Source: Chromobacteriaceae bacterium (lineage in GTDB: Bacteria; Pseudomonadota; Gammaproteobacteria; Burkholderiales; Aquaspirillaceae). From it: a stretch of DNA of 8,528 nt. The stretch spans positions 1 through 8,528 of the forward strand of contig JASLDQ010000006.1 of assembly GCA_030151505.1 (NCBI GenBank). The letters run 5' to 3'. A program made the position numbers and the translations under genes. The stretch's first letter is position 1; each line of letters begins with the position of its first letter. The notes below the pieces were generated by a model. It was given only the letters and a program-made list of their open reading frames with translations. It was not told where the DNA came from and did no database searches. Of the stretch, positions 1 to 5,434 are shown piece after piece.

Positions 1-2
1 TG

Positions 3-509
3 GCCGATCTGCCCGAGATCGTCGAGCTGGTGTCGGCCCGGCCCGAGCGCTTCGTGCTGTACTGCGACGACCTGAGCTTCGAGGACGGCGACGACGGCTA
101 CAAGGCGCTCAAGACCGCGCTGGACGGCGGTATCGCCCGCCGTTGCGACAACTTGGTCGTGTACGCCACCTCCAACCGTCGCCACCTGCTGCCCGACCGC
201 ATGCAGGACAATCTCGCCACCACCACCGTCAACGACGAAATCCACCCCGGCGAGGCGGTGGAGGAAAAGGTGTCGTTGTCCGAGCGCTTCGGCCTGTGGT
301 TGTCGTTCTATCCGTTCAGCCAGGAGGATTACCTGGCGGCGGTGGATGTGTGGCTGGCGCATTTCGGCCTGCGCCGCGACGCCGAAGCCGAGCGCGCGGC
401 GCTGCTGTGGGCGCAGATGCGCGGTGCGCGCAGCGGCCGGGTGGCGTGGCAGTTTGCCTGCGACTGGGCCGGGCGCAGCGAGGCCGAGCGGCTGGCGTAT
501 CTGGACTGA
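3..509 (+). CDS. DUF815-family AAA+ ATPase, C-terminal part (5' end outside window)
   Basis: The frame is open from the left edge to TGA at 507-509, so about 168 C-terminal residues are present. DUF815 proteins are usually near 280-300 residues, so the Walker A half is missing here. Visible AAA+ elements, in order, are a Walker B strand ending in acidic residues (RFVLYCDDLSFE, about nt 45-80), the family-typical YKALKTALDGG segment, a sensor-1-like ATSNRRHL strand (about 168-191), and SERFGLWLSFYPFSQEDYL (about 282-338), whose Arg is a candidate arginine finger. The cellular role of this family is not established; it is a predicted cytoplasmic P-loop ATPase. The GTG at 30 is not the real start, because the family-like sequence (ADLPEIVELV) continues upstream to the edge. 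Two hairpins follow the stop, suggesting the end of a transcription unit. The family call is confident and the function is unknown. Confidence 0.9.
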   Translation, partial: ADLPEIVELVSARPERFVLYCDDLSFEDGDDGYKALKTALDGGIARRCDNLVVYATSNRRHLLPDRMQDNLATTTVNDEIHPGEAVEEKVSLSERFGLWLSFYPFSQEDYLAAVDVWLAHFGLRRDAEAERAALLWAQMRGARSGRVAWQFACDWAGRSEAERLAYLD

Positions 510-515
510 CCGCTG

Positions 516-535
516 CGGCAGCCGCTCGGCTGCCG
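516..535 (+). terminator. Perfect hairpin just after the DUF815 stop, possible terminator
   Basis: CGGCAGCCG (516-524) pairs perfectly with CGGCTGCCG (527-535). This gives an 8-bp stem with a GCTC tetraloop, starting 6 nt after the TGA. No T-run follows, so it is not a canonical rho-independent terminator. It could act with the next hairpin, protect the mRNA 3' end, or be incidental in GC-rich DNA. Confidence 0.4.
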
Positions 536-538
536 GGC

Positions 539-566
539 GGAGAGCGGGGGCGAGCCCCTTCTCTCC
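539..566 (+). terminator. Second hairpin downstream of the DUF815 gene
   Basis: GGAGAG (539-544) pairs with CTCTCC (561-566). Inside it GGGG (546-549) pairs with CCCC (555-558) around a 5-nt loop, with a small internal mismatch of one C against TT. It lies 3 nt after the first hairpin, making a tandem pair. There is no T-tract after it. The tandem position directly behind a stop codon is the main argument for a transcript-end role. Confidence 0.35.
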
Positions 567-815
567 GTCGCAATCCCGCTTCACCGCGCCGGCCTGCTTC
601 CGCCTTGCCTTGCGCGATGGCCGTCGTGCCGTGATGGGACGGGGCAGCTTTATTCTCGGTCCGGTTCGCCAGGTGCCCCCGCCCCGGCGAGTCGGCGTGC
701 AGATTCTCTCCTCCCCGTCGACGGGTGGCCGGCGCCGGCGGCATCGACAGGAAGTCAGGCCGCCATGGGCGGCTTTCCACGCCGTCCGTCCGGACCGCAC
801 CCCCCGCTTTCGCGC

Positions 816-844
816 TTGGTCTGGTGGCCGTAAATCCCGATAAT
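816..844 (+). promoter_or_regulatory. Putative sigma70 promoter of the rlmK-like gene
   Basis: A -35-like TTGGTC (816-821, 3 of 6 to consensus) and a -10-like GATAAT (839-844, 5 of 6) are separated by exactly 17 nt. Transcription would start near 851, giving a leader of about 45 nt before the ATG at 895. The spacing and -10 box are good and the -35 is weak. This is the best promoter candidate in the interval, inferred from sequence only. Confidence 0.45.
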
Positions 845-894
845 CCCGCGCTACCCCGATCCCGCTCCACCCGAAGATTTCCGAAAGCCGTTCC

Positions 895-1836
895 ATGCGC
901 GACATCATTCCCTTCATCAACCGCCTGAAGAAAAACCACAAGCACCTCGCCAAGTGGGCCCGCCGGCAGGACGTCAGCTGCTACCGCGTCTACGACCGCG
1001 ACCTGCCCGAGTTCCCGCTCGCCATCGACCTCTATGCCGACCGCCTGCACATTGCCGAATACGACACCGGCTGGCAGATCGACGACGAGGACTATCAGGT
1101 CTGGCAGGAGGGCGTGATCGCGGCGGCGGCCGAGGCGCTGGGGCTGGACGAGGCCCGCGTGGCGTTCAAGACCCGTCGGCGGCAGAAGGGACTGGCCCAG
1201 TATGAAAAGACCGGGGTCGAGGGCGAGGATTTCGTGGTGATGGAGGGCGGGCTCAAGTTCTGGGTCAATCTCGACGCTTATCTCGATACCGGCCTGTTTC
1301 TCGACCACCGCCCGACCCGCGCGCGGGTGCGGGCCGAGGCCGCCGGCCGTCGCGTGCTCAACCTGTTCGCCTACACCGGCAGCTTCACCGTCTACGCCGC
1401 CGCCGGCGGCGCGCGCGAGACGGTGACGGTGGACCTGTCCAACACCTATCAGGACTGGACCCGCCGCAATCTGGAACTCAACGGTCTGTGGGGGCCGCAG
1501 CACAAGCTGGTGCGCGCCGACGTGCTGCAGTGGCTGCAGGACGCGGTCGACGCCGGCGAGCGCTTCGACCTGATCGTGATGGACCCGCCGAGTTTCTCCA
1601 ATTCCAAGAAGATGCTCGACGTTCTCGACGTGCAGCGCGACCACGTGTGGATGGTCGATTCGGCCATGCAGCTGCTTAACCCCGGCGGCGTGCTGTACTT
1701 CTCCAACAACTTCCGCGGCTTCAAGCTCGACCCGCAGCTGGCCGGGCGCTACGCGCTGGAAGACATCAGCGCGCAATCGGTGCCGGACGATTTCCGCAAC
1801 CGCAAGATCCACCAGTGCTTCCGTCTGGTCGCCTGA
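895..1836 (+). CDS. rlmK: RlmK-like 23S rRNA guanine-N7 methyltransferase, stand-alone
   Basis: This is a 313-residue class I SAM-dependent methyltransferase resembling the C-terminal (RlmK) half of E. coli RlmKL. That half makes m7G2069 in 23S rRNA; the function here is inferred from it. Residues 9-39 (NRLKKNHKHLAKWARR then CYRVYDRDLPE) match the RlmK entry segment, and 94-100 contain RRRQKG. The family-typical YLDTGLFLDHR is at 129-139. SAM motif I is VLNLFAYTGSF (154-164), with Asp180 as the likely ribose-binding acidic residue. DPPSFSNSKK (230-239) is motif IV, and SNNFRGF (270-276) and RNRKIHQCF (301-309) complete the fold. No RlmL/THUMP domain is fused, so the protein is shorter than the enteric bifunctional enzyme. 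The start is chosen because the family match begins within ten residues of this ATG; no clear Shine-Dalgarno is visible. It appears to be a single-gene unit, cytoplasmic and acting on rRNA. A related RlmI-type m5C specificity is less likely because no PUA domain precedes it. Confidence 0.9.
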   Translation: MRDIIPFINRLKKNHKHLAKWARRQDVSCYRVYDRDLPEFPLAIDLYADRLHIAEYDTGWQIDDEDYQVWQEGVIAAAAEALGLDEARVAFKTRRRQKGLAQYEKTGVEGEDFVVMEGGLKFWVNLDAYLDTGLFLDHRPTRARVRAEAAGRRVLNLFAYTGSFTVYAAAGGARETVTVDLSNTYQDWTRRNLELNGLWGPQHKLVRADVLQWLQDAVDAGERFDLIVMDPPSFSNSKKMLDVLDVQRDHVWMVDSAMQLLNPGGVLYFSNNFRGFKLDPQLAGRYALEDISAQSVPDDFRNRKIHQCFRLVA

Positions 1837-1933
1837 GGTAAGCGCGGGCCGGATCATGGCGGCGGGGCGGGAGGCGGGATAATGCCGGGAGCCGGCGCGC
1901 GGCCGCCGACAGGCTCCTGCCCCGATACCGCCT

Positions 1934-1958
1934 GGTCCGACCAACGCCGGTTCGGACC
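1934..1958. repeat. Inverted repeat in the rlmK-thioredoxin interval
   Basis: GGTCCGA (1934-1940) and TCGGACC (1952-1958) are perfect reverse complements. Two further pairs (CC with GG) extend the stem across a bulged T, leaving a 6-nt AACGCC loop. No T-run follows. It lies about 100 nt after the rlmK stop, so it could be a processed 3' end or part of an unannotated RNA, or could be chance in GC-rich DNA. Confidence 0.4.
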
Positions 1959-2102
1959 CCGCCCGGCGCGGGCGCTGACGGATGTCGCCACGGTCGGGCC
2001 GGCTCCGTCTCCAGCGCCGGGGGCAACGGGGCCGGTCTGGCGCGTGCGGGCACGTGCAAGCGCCGGCATTTGCCTCCGGCGGCGAACAGGGGTGGGTGCA
2101 GC

Positions 2103-2126
2103 GCTATCCATAGCCTGCCGCTATGG
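2103..2126. repeat. Overlapping inverted repeats upstream of the thioredoxin gene (possible operator)
   Basis: GCTAT (2103-2107), ATAGC (2110-2114) and GCTAT (2120-2124) alternate in orientation. The middle copy can pair with the left one (2-nt spacer) or, extended to 7 bp as CCATAGC (2108-2114) / GCTATGG (2120-2126), with the right one around a 5-nt loop. It is about 107 nt upstream of the thioredoxin ATG, in a locally AT-richer patch. It may be a dimeric operator or a pair of alternative RNA stems; neither is demonstrated. Confidence 0.35.
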
Positions 2127-2188
2127 GAGTCACTGAAAAGATTCATTGGGCGGCGTTTTGGGCTTGGCTTAACGTAGCGCCATTCGAC

Positions 2189-2206
2189 GGGCGGCGATTG
2201 CCGCCC
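2189..2206 (+). repeat. Hairpin in the thioredoxin leader
   Basis: GGGCGGC (2189-2195) pairs perfectly with GCCGCCC (2200-2206) around a GATT tetraloop. It ends 13 nt before the Shine-Dalgarno of the thioredoxin gene. If transcribed it would be a stable leader stem close to the ribosome site, without covering it. Confidence 0.45.
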
Positions 2207-2232
2207 CGGTATTCCCGATAAAAGGACCGATC

Positions 2233-2604
2233 ATGGCTGTACGCGAACTCACCCAGGCAACTTTCAACGACGCAATCGAAGCCGGCAAGACCGTCATCGT
2301 CGACTTCTGGGCGCCATGGTGCGGGCCGTGCCGCAGCTTCGCCCCGATTTTCGAGGCCGCTGCCGCGCAGCACCCGGACATCGTGTTCGCCAAGGTCAAC
2401 ACCGAGGACGAGCAGGAACTGGCCGCTGCGTTCCGCATCCGCTCGATTCCGACCCTGATGGTGTTCCGCGACCAGATCATGCTGTTCAACCAGGCCGGCG
2501 CGCTGTCGGCCGGGCCGCTGGAGCAGTTGATCGCGCAGGTGCAGGAACTCGACATGGAAGACGTGCGCCGCCAGATCGCCGAGCAGGAAGCCCGGGGCAG
2601 CTGA
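2233..2604 (+). CDS. Thioredoxin-family protein (WCGPC)
   Basis: This 123-residue single-domain thioredoxin is a cytoplasmic dithiol-disulfide reductase, normally kept reduced by thioredoxin reductase. The active site is WCGPC at 29-33 (Cys30 and Cys33), preceded by VIVDFWAPW, where Asp24 corresponds to the buried Asp of classical thioredoxins. The cis-proline motif is SIPTLMVF (71-78, Pro73). The domain fills residues 1 to about 103. A short charged tail (LDMEDVRRQIAEQEARGS) makes it longer than the usual 105-110 residues; a similar tail occurs in a branch of bacterial thioredoxins distinct from E. coli TrxA. There is no signal peptide, membrane segment or N-terminal zinc ribbon, so it is neither a DsbE/TlpA type nor TrxC. 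The start is supported by AAAAGGA at 2220-2226, 6 nt before the ATG. It is monocistronic and closed by the terminator at 2633-2663. The family is certain; its specific partners are unknown, so no symbol is given. Confidence 0.95.
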   Translation: MAVRELTQATFNDAIEAGKTVIVDFWAPWCGPCRSFAPIFEAAAAQHPDIVFAKVNTEDEQELAAAFRIRSIPTLMVFRDQIMLFNQAGALSAGPLEQLIAQVQELDMEDVRRQIAEQEARGS

Positions 2605-2632
2605 GCGCACGGGTACCGGCTTCTCCCCAGGC

Positions 2633-2663
2633 AAGCGACCGCGTCCGTCACGGTCGCTTTTTT
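2633..2663 (+). terminator. Rho-independent terminator of the thioredoxin gene
   Basis: AAGCGACCG (2633-2641) pairs with CGGTCGCTT (2651-2659) around a 9-nt loop. It is followed directly by a run of six T (2658-2663), then ATT. It starts 28 nt after the stop codon. The stem and T-run are canonical, and this is the clearest terminator in the window. Confidence 0.92.
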
Positions 2664-2866
2664 ATTGTGTCCGGCGCGCGCAGACCGGCAGGCTAGGTGG
2701 CGGTCGAGGCACCCCGGCGGGCGCTTCGTCGCAAGGCCGGGCGGATGCGGGTTGCGACCGTTAGCCGCCCGGCGCGGGGAGGCGGGGCGGCGCCTCCATC
2801 CGGCCCGGGCGCGCCCCGCCCGCGCGCCGACCGCGCCGGAAGGATGCCCCGGCCCCGCTTCCCGTC

Positions 2867-2872
2867 TACAAT
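2867..2872 (+). promoter_or_regulatory. -10 box of the mltA promoter
   Basis: TACAAT matches the sigma70 -10 consensus at 5 of 6 positions and stands out in an otherwise GC-rich stretch. It lies 33 nt before the mltA ATG, so the leader would be about 25-28 nt. The 16-18 nt spacer rule puts the -35 in the GC-rich ATGCCC area, which does not resemble TTGACA; the promoter may be weak or activator-dependent. TACAAT followed by GC-rich sequence is a form often seen in betaproteobacteria. Confidence 0.5.
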
Positions 2873-2905
2873 CGGCGCCATTGCTGTCCATTTGCCGTTC
2901 TCCCG

Positions 2906-4090
2906 ATGAAACGTTCGCTGCTCGCCGCTCTCGCCAGCCTGATCCTCTCCGCCTGCGTCACCCCGCCTTCCGTGCCGTCCAGACCGTCGGCCCCGGGCAC
3001 CACTCCGCCCAAGTACGAAGCGGGCACGGCGCGCTATACCCGGGTCGACTGGTCGCAGCTGCCCGGCTGGAACACGGCCGATCCGGCCGGCGGCTGGGAT
3101 GCCTGGCTGCAGAGCTGTCAGGTGCTGGGCAAGCGCGCGGGCTGGCGCGAGCCATGCGCCGCCGCGGCCACGGTGGACCGCCAGGACGCCGCCGCGGTGC
3201 GCGCCTACTTCCAGCGTCGCTTCGTGCCGTGGCAGCTGTCCGACGGCGACAAGGCCAGCGGCCTCATCACCGGCTACTACGAACCGATGCTGGCCGGCAG
3301 CCTGAACCGTACCGGCCGCGCCACCGTTCCGCTCTACACCCCGCCGCGCGACATGGTCACGGTCGACCTCGCCGGCCTCTACCCGCAGCTCAAGGGCATG
3401 CGCCTGCGCGGACGGCTGGTCGGCAACAAGCTGGTGCCGTACTGGACCGCCGCCGACATCGCGCAGGGGCAGGGCGTGCGCGGGGAGGACGTGATCGTGT
3501 GGGTCGAGGACCCGATCGAGGCGATCTTCCTGCAAATCCAGGGCTCCGGCCGGGTGCGCCTGCCCGACGGCAGCTTCGTGCGTGTCGGCTACGCCGACCA
3601 GAACGGCCATCCCTACAACTCCATCGGCCGCTACCTGATCGCGCAGGGCGAGCTGAAGTCCAACGAGGCGTCGATGCAGGGCATTCAGGCGTGGGCGCGC
3701 GCCAATCCGCACCGCATGGGCGAGCTCTTGGCGGCCAATCCGAGCTACGTGTTTTTCCGCAAGCTGCCGCATGCCGAAGGCGGCCCGCTGGGGGCGCTGG
3801 GCGTGCCGCTGACCGACGGCTGGTCGATGGCGGTCGACCCGCGCTCGACCCCGCTGGGCGCGCCGGTGTGGCTGTCGACCACCCGGCCGAACAGCGGCGA
3901 GCCGCTGCAACGGCTGATGTATGCGCAGGACACCGGCGGAGCGATCAAGGGCACGGTGCGGGCCGACTTCTTCTGGGGCTTCGGCGACGAGGCCGGCGCG
4001 CTGGCCGGCCGGATGAAGCAGGCCGGCTCGATGTGGGTGCTGCTGCCGGCCGGCGTCGCGCCGCCCGCCGGCGTTCAGGCCGTCCGCTGA
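2906..4090 (+). CDS. mltA: Membrane-bound lytic murein transglycosylase A (MltA, GH102)
   Basis: This 394-residue lipoprotein cleaves the MurNAc-GlcNAc bond of peptidoglycan, forming 1,6-anhydroMurNAc, in murein turnover. The N-terminus is a type II signal peptide, with lipobox LSAC at 14-17 and lipidation expected on Cys17. Val at +2 fits outer-membrane sorting by the enteric +2 rule. A Pro-rich linker (18-36) precedes the MltA domain, recognised by GLITGYYEPMLAGS (119-132), PLYTPPRDM (142-150), YWTAADI (179-185) and IFLQIQGSGRVRLPDG (207-222). The C-terminal 3D domain shows MAVDPRSTPLGAPVW (308-322) and DTGGAIKG (342-349), followed by RADFFWGFGDEAG (352-364). Asp311, Asp342, Asp354 and Asp361 form the acidic set, and the catalytic Asp of the family lies in this region. 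The length suits the family, and the meningococcal homologue is the antigen GNA33. The start is set by the signal peptide; no strong Shine-Dalgarno is seen before it. It has its own promoter and appears monocistronic. Confidence 0.95.
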   Translation: MKRSLLAALASLILSACVTPPSVPSRPSAPGTTPPKYEAGTARYTRVDWSQLPGWNTADPAGGWDAWLQSCQVLGKRAGWREPCAAAATVDRQDAAAVRAYFQRRFVPWQLSDGDKASGLITGYYEPMLAGSLNRTGRATVPLYTPPRDMVTVDLAGLYPQLKGMRLRGRLVGNKLVPYWTAADIAQGQGVRGEDVIVWVEDPIEAIFLQIQGSGRVRLPDGSFVRVGYADQNGHPYNSIGRYLIAQGELKSNEASMQGIQAWARANPHRMGELLAANPSYVFFRKLPHAEGGPLGALGVPLTDGWSMAVDPRSTPLGAPVWLSTTRPNSGEPLQRLMYAQDTGGAIKGTVRADFFWGFGDEAGALAGRMKQAGSMWVLLPAGVAPPAGVQAVR

Positions 4091-4099
4091 CGCCCGGCG

Positions 4100-4123
4100 G
4101 GCGCATCCTCTGCAGGATGCGCC
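4100..4123 (+). terminator. Strong hairpin after mltA, possible terminator
   Basis: GGCGCATCCT (4100-4109) and AGGATGCGCC (4114-4123) form a perfect 10-bp stem around a CTGC loop, starting 9 nt after the mltA stop. The position fits a transcript 3' end. However, the following bases are TGGCTGGCTGG rather than a T-run, so intrinsic termination is doubtful. A Rho-blocking or 3'-end-protecting stem is an alternative. Confidence 0.5.
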
Positions 4124-4158
4124 TGGCTGGCTGGAGCGGCCCGGTCACGGCCCGGCGG

Positions 4159-4197
4159 CCACGGGCGATCCGGTCTGTCCCGTGGGGCGCGACCGGA
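4159..4197. repeat. Two interlocked inverted repeats upstream of the efflux operon
   Basis: CCACGGG (4159-4165) pairs with CCCGTGG (4179-4185), and TCCGGTC (4169-4175) pairs with GACCGGA (4191-4197). Both 7-bp stems are perfect, and the order is A-B-A'-B'. In RNA the stems would therefore be mutually exclusive or form an H-type pseudoknot. The site is about 130-170 nt upstream of the adaptor ATG. Whether the region is transcribed is unknown. Confidence 0.4.
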
Positions 4198-4294
4198 CCG
4201 TGATCCGGCACAAAACCCTGGTGCTTTCCGGATGCCCGCGCCCGCCGGCCCCGTTTCGCCCGCCGGCCTCGCGCCGACAACAACAAAACCGCGC

Positions 4295-4310
4295 CGCCGC
4301 CATGGCGGCG
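4295..4310. repeat. Perfect 16-bp palindrome just upstream of the adaptor gene (possible operator)
   Basis: CGCCGCCATGGCGGCG is its own reverse complement over all 16 positions. It ends 7 nt before the AGGA Shine-Dalgarno (4318-4321) and 18 nt before the ATG at 4329. As DNA it could bind a dimeric repressor controlling the pump. As RNA it could form a 6-bp stem with a CATG loop near the ribosome site. No regulator gene is visible nearby, so the role is a guess. Confidence 0.45.
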
Positions 4311-4317
4311 TACCGTC

Positions 4318-4331
4318 AGGATTTCCCGATG
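4318..4331 (+). promoter_or_regulatory. Ribosome binding site deciding the adaptor start
   Basis: AGGA at 4318-4321 lies 7 nt before ATG 4329. In-frame upstream starts exist at 4182 and 4302. The first would add 49 residues and bury the signal peptide; the second lies within the palindrome and would add nine residues. The lipoprotein signal starting MKPLLVALIAV fixes the start at 4329. Confidence 0.8.
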
Positions 4332-5432
4332 AAACCGTTACTCGTCGCATTGATCGCCGTTACCGTTTTGCTGAGCGCCTGCAAGGGCGGGGACAAGGCC
4401 GCCGCGGCGCCAGCGCCGGCCGCGCCGGTGCTGCAGCTGTCGGCCGCCGACGTGGCCGTGGCCCGCCGGGGCGCGCTGGCGCAGACCGTACCGCTATCCG
4501 GCCCGCTGGACGCCCTGCGCCGCACCACGCTGGGCGCGCAGGTGGAGGCCGAGGTCAAGTCGGTGGCGGTGCGGGCGGGCGACAAGGTCAGGGCCGGGCA
4601 GGTGCTGGCCGTGCTGGACCCGGCCACCGCGCGCGAAGGCGTCAACCAGCAGGCGGCCACCCTGGCGGCCAACCGCGCCCGCCACGATCTGGCCCGGCAG
4701 AAGCTCGAACGCCAGCGCGCGCTGGCGCAGCAGGGCTTCATCTCGGCGCTGGCGCTGGACGAGGCCGAGAGCGAGTTCCGCGCCAACCGGGCCGAGCTGG
4801 ACGCGCAGGCGGCGGCGCTGGCCAAGGCCAACAAGAGCCTCAAGGACAGCACCGTGCGCGCGCCGTTCGACGGCGTGGTGTACGAGCGCCTGGTCGAACC
4901 CGGCCAGGCGGTGAGCAAGAACGCCAGGCTGCTGAGCGTGGCCGACCTGTCGGCGCTGGAGCTGGCCGGCACGGTGCCGGGACGCGACATCGGCGCGATC
5001 CGGGTCGGCCAGCCGGCGCGGGTGACGGTGGAAGGGCGCGCGACGCCGGTGGTGGGCAGTGTGGTCCGCATCAACCCGGTCGCCGCCAGCGGCACGCGCA
5101 GCTTCACCGTGTTCGTGCGCATCGACAACCGTGGCGGGGCCTTGCTGGCCGGCCAGTTCGCGCGGGCGGACATCGAGGTGGCCGGCGCCACCGATGCGGT
5201 CATCCTGCCGCGCACCGCCGTGCGCGAGGCAGACAGCCGGCCGCACGTGCTGGTGGTGGCGCAGGGCACGGTCAGCCGGCGCGAGGTCAAGCCCGGCCTG
5301 CTCGACCGCGGGCGCGACCTGATGACGGTGGAAGGCGTGAAGGCGGGGGAAACCGTGCTCTACGGCCATGTGCTCGGGGTCAAGCCCGGCGACAAGGTCA
5401 GCCTGCCGCCGCCGGCCAAGACCGGAGCCTGA
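4329..5432 (+). CDS. RND efflux periplasmic adaptor lipoprotein (MFP/HlyD family)
   Basis: This 367-residue adaptor links an inner-membrane RND pump to an outer-membrane channel. Residues 1-18 are a lipoprotein signal with lipobox LSAC (15-18; Cys18 lipidated), followed by an Ala/Pro linker. The first half-lipoyl segment is at about 67-99 (GAQVEAEVKSVAVRAGDKVRAG then QVLAVLDP). It is followed by an Ala/Arg/Gln-rich alpha-helical hairpin at about 103-172, including QQGFISALALDEAESEF. The second half-lipoyl segment is at about 174-205 (STVRAPFDGVVYERLVEPGQAV). The beta-barrel covers about 208-285 and the membrane-proximal domain about 288-360 (ILPRTAV, then GLLDRGRDLMTVEGVKAGE). All four domains are present at normal length. 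The stop is 2 nt before the pump ATG, so the two are co-transcribed. The substrate cannot be read from sequence. No confident promoter is visible in the leader; control may involve the palindrome at 4295-4310. Confidence 0.94.
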   Translation: MKPLLVALIAVTVLLSACKGGDKAAAAPAPAAPVLQLSAADVAVARRGALAQTVPLSGPLDALRRTTLGAQVEAEVKSVAVRAGDKVRAGQVLAVLDPATAREGVNQQAATLAANRARHDLARQKLERQRALAQQGFISALALDEAESEFRANRAELDAQAAALAKANKSLKDSTVRAPFDGVVYERLVEPGQAVSKNARLLSVADLSALELAGTVPGRDIGAIRVGQPARVTVEGRATPVVGSVVRINPVAASGTRSFTVFVRIDNRGGALLAGQFARADIEVAGATDAVILPRTAVREADSRPHVLVVAQGTVSRREVKPGLLDRGRDLMTVEGVKAGETVLYGHVLGVKPGDKVSLPPPAKTGA

Positions 5433-5434
5433 CC

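Larger units (their letters stand above)
510..894. other. Non-coding interval between the DUF815 gene and rlmK (385 nt)
   Basis: No credible protein is encoded here. The open frames crossing it (for example + strand 725-928) are short, rich in Arg, Pro and Ala, and run out of frame into rlmK. It contains the tandem hairpins at 516-566, a small inverted repeat GCCGCC-ATG-GGCGGC at 759-773 followed by TTT, and the putative promoter at 816-844. Nothing recognisable was found from about 570 to 755. Confidence 0.6.
1837..2232. other. Non-coding interval between rlmK and the thioredoxin gene (396 nt)
   Basis: No supported gene is present. The open frame 1882-2136 (+) has low-complexity Arg/Pro/Ala/Gly composition, no Shine-Dalgarno and no family resemblance. 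Inverted repeats are frequent: GGTCCGA(CC)/(GG)TCGGACC at 1934-1958, CGCCGG/CCGGCG at 2061-2081, GCACGTGC at 2050-2057, CCATAGC/GCTATGG at 2108-2126 and GGGCGGC/GCCGCCC at 2189-2206. The last about 100 nt are less GC-rich and should hold the thioredoxin promoter. No T-run terminator for rlmK is visible. Confidence 0.6.
2605..2905. other. Intergenic region between the thioredoxin gene and mltA (301 nt)
   Basis: It begins with the thioredoxin terminator and ends with the mltA -10 box. Between them lies extremely GC-rich sequence with one further hairpin, GGAGGCG (2778-2784) / CGCCTCC (2791-2797) with a 6-nt loop. The frames open here (for example 2697-2909) are Arg/Pro/Gly-rich and have no family resemblance. 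I see no small gene. Confidence 0.6.

Noticed and set aside
1878..1883. GATAAT as a promoter -10 box
   Set aside because: No -35-like hexamer lies 16-18 nt upstream (the 17-nt position reads CATGGC) and no gene starts for 350 nt. Kept only as a remark on the unexplained interval.
316..1944. Antisense open frame of 542 codons over the DUF815 end and rlmK
   Set aside because: It crosses two real genes and an intergenic region, has low-complexity Arg/Ala/Pro/Val/Gly composition and no family resemblance; a compositional artefact.
1945..1966. GGTTCGGACCCC resembling a tRNA T-arm
   Set aside because: The possible stem encloses a loop of about 12 nt instead of 7, and no acceptor, D or anticodon arm can be built around it.
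1882..2136. Possible 84-residue small protein between rlmK and the thioredoxin gene
   Set aside because: No Shine-Dalgarno, compositional bias to Pro/Ala/Arg/Gly, and no recognisable motif; its ATG simply follows the GATAAT string.
2217..2222. GATAAA as a -10 box for the thioredoxin gene
   Set aside because: It overlaps the Shine-Dalgarno AAAAGGA, would start transcription almost at the ATG, and the only TTG-type -35 candidate is 13 nt away, which is too close.
2693..3910. Antisense open frame of 405 codons opposite mltA
   Set aside because: The opposite strand encodes MltA with all its motifs. The antisense product has no recognisable domain and is Arg/Ala/Gly/His-rich.
2665..4203. + strand open frame of 512 codons overlapping mltA in another frame
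   Set aside because: It is an out-of-frame reading of mltA and its flanks, begins next to a terminator and has Arg/Ala/Gly/Pro-rich low-complexity sequence.
4182..4328. N-terminal extension of the adaptor from ATG 4182 (or 4302)
   Set aside because: It would place the lipoprotein signal peptide far from the N-terminus. ATG 4329 has a Shine-Dalgarno at proper spacing and starts directly with the signal sequence.
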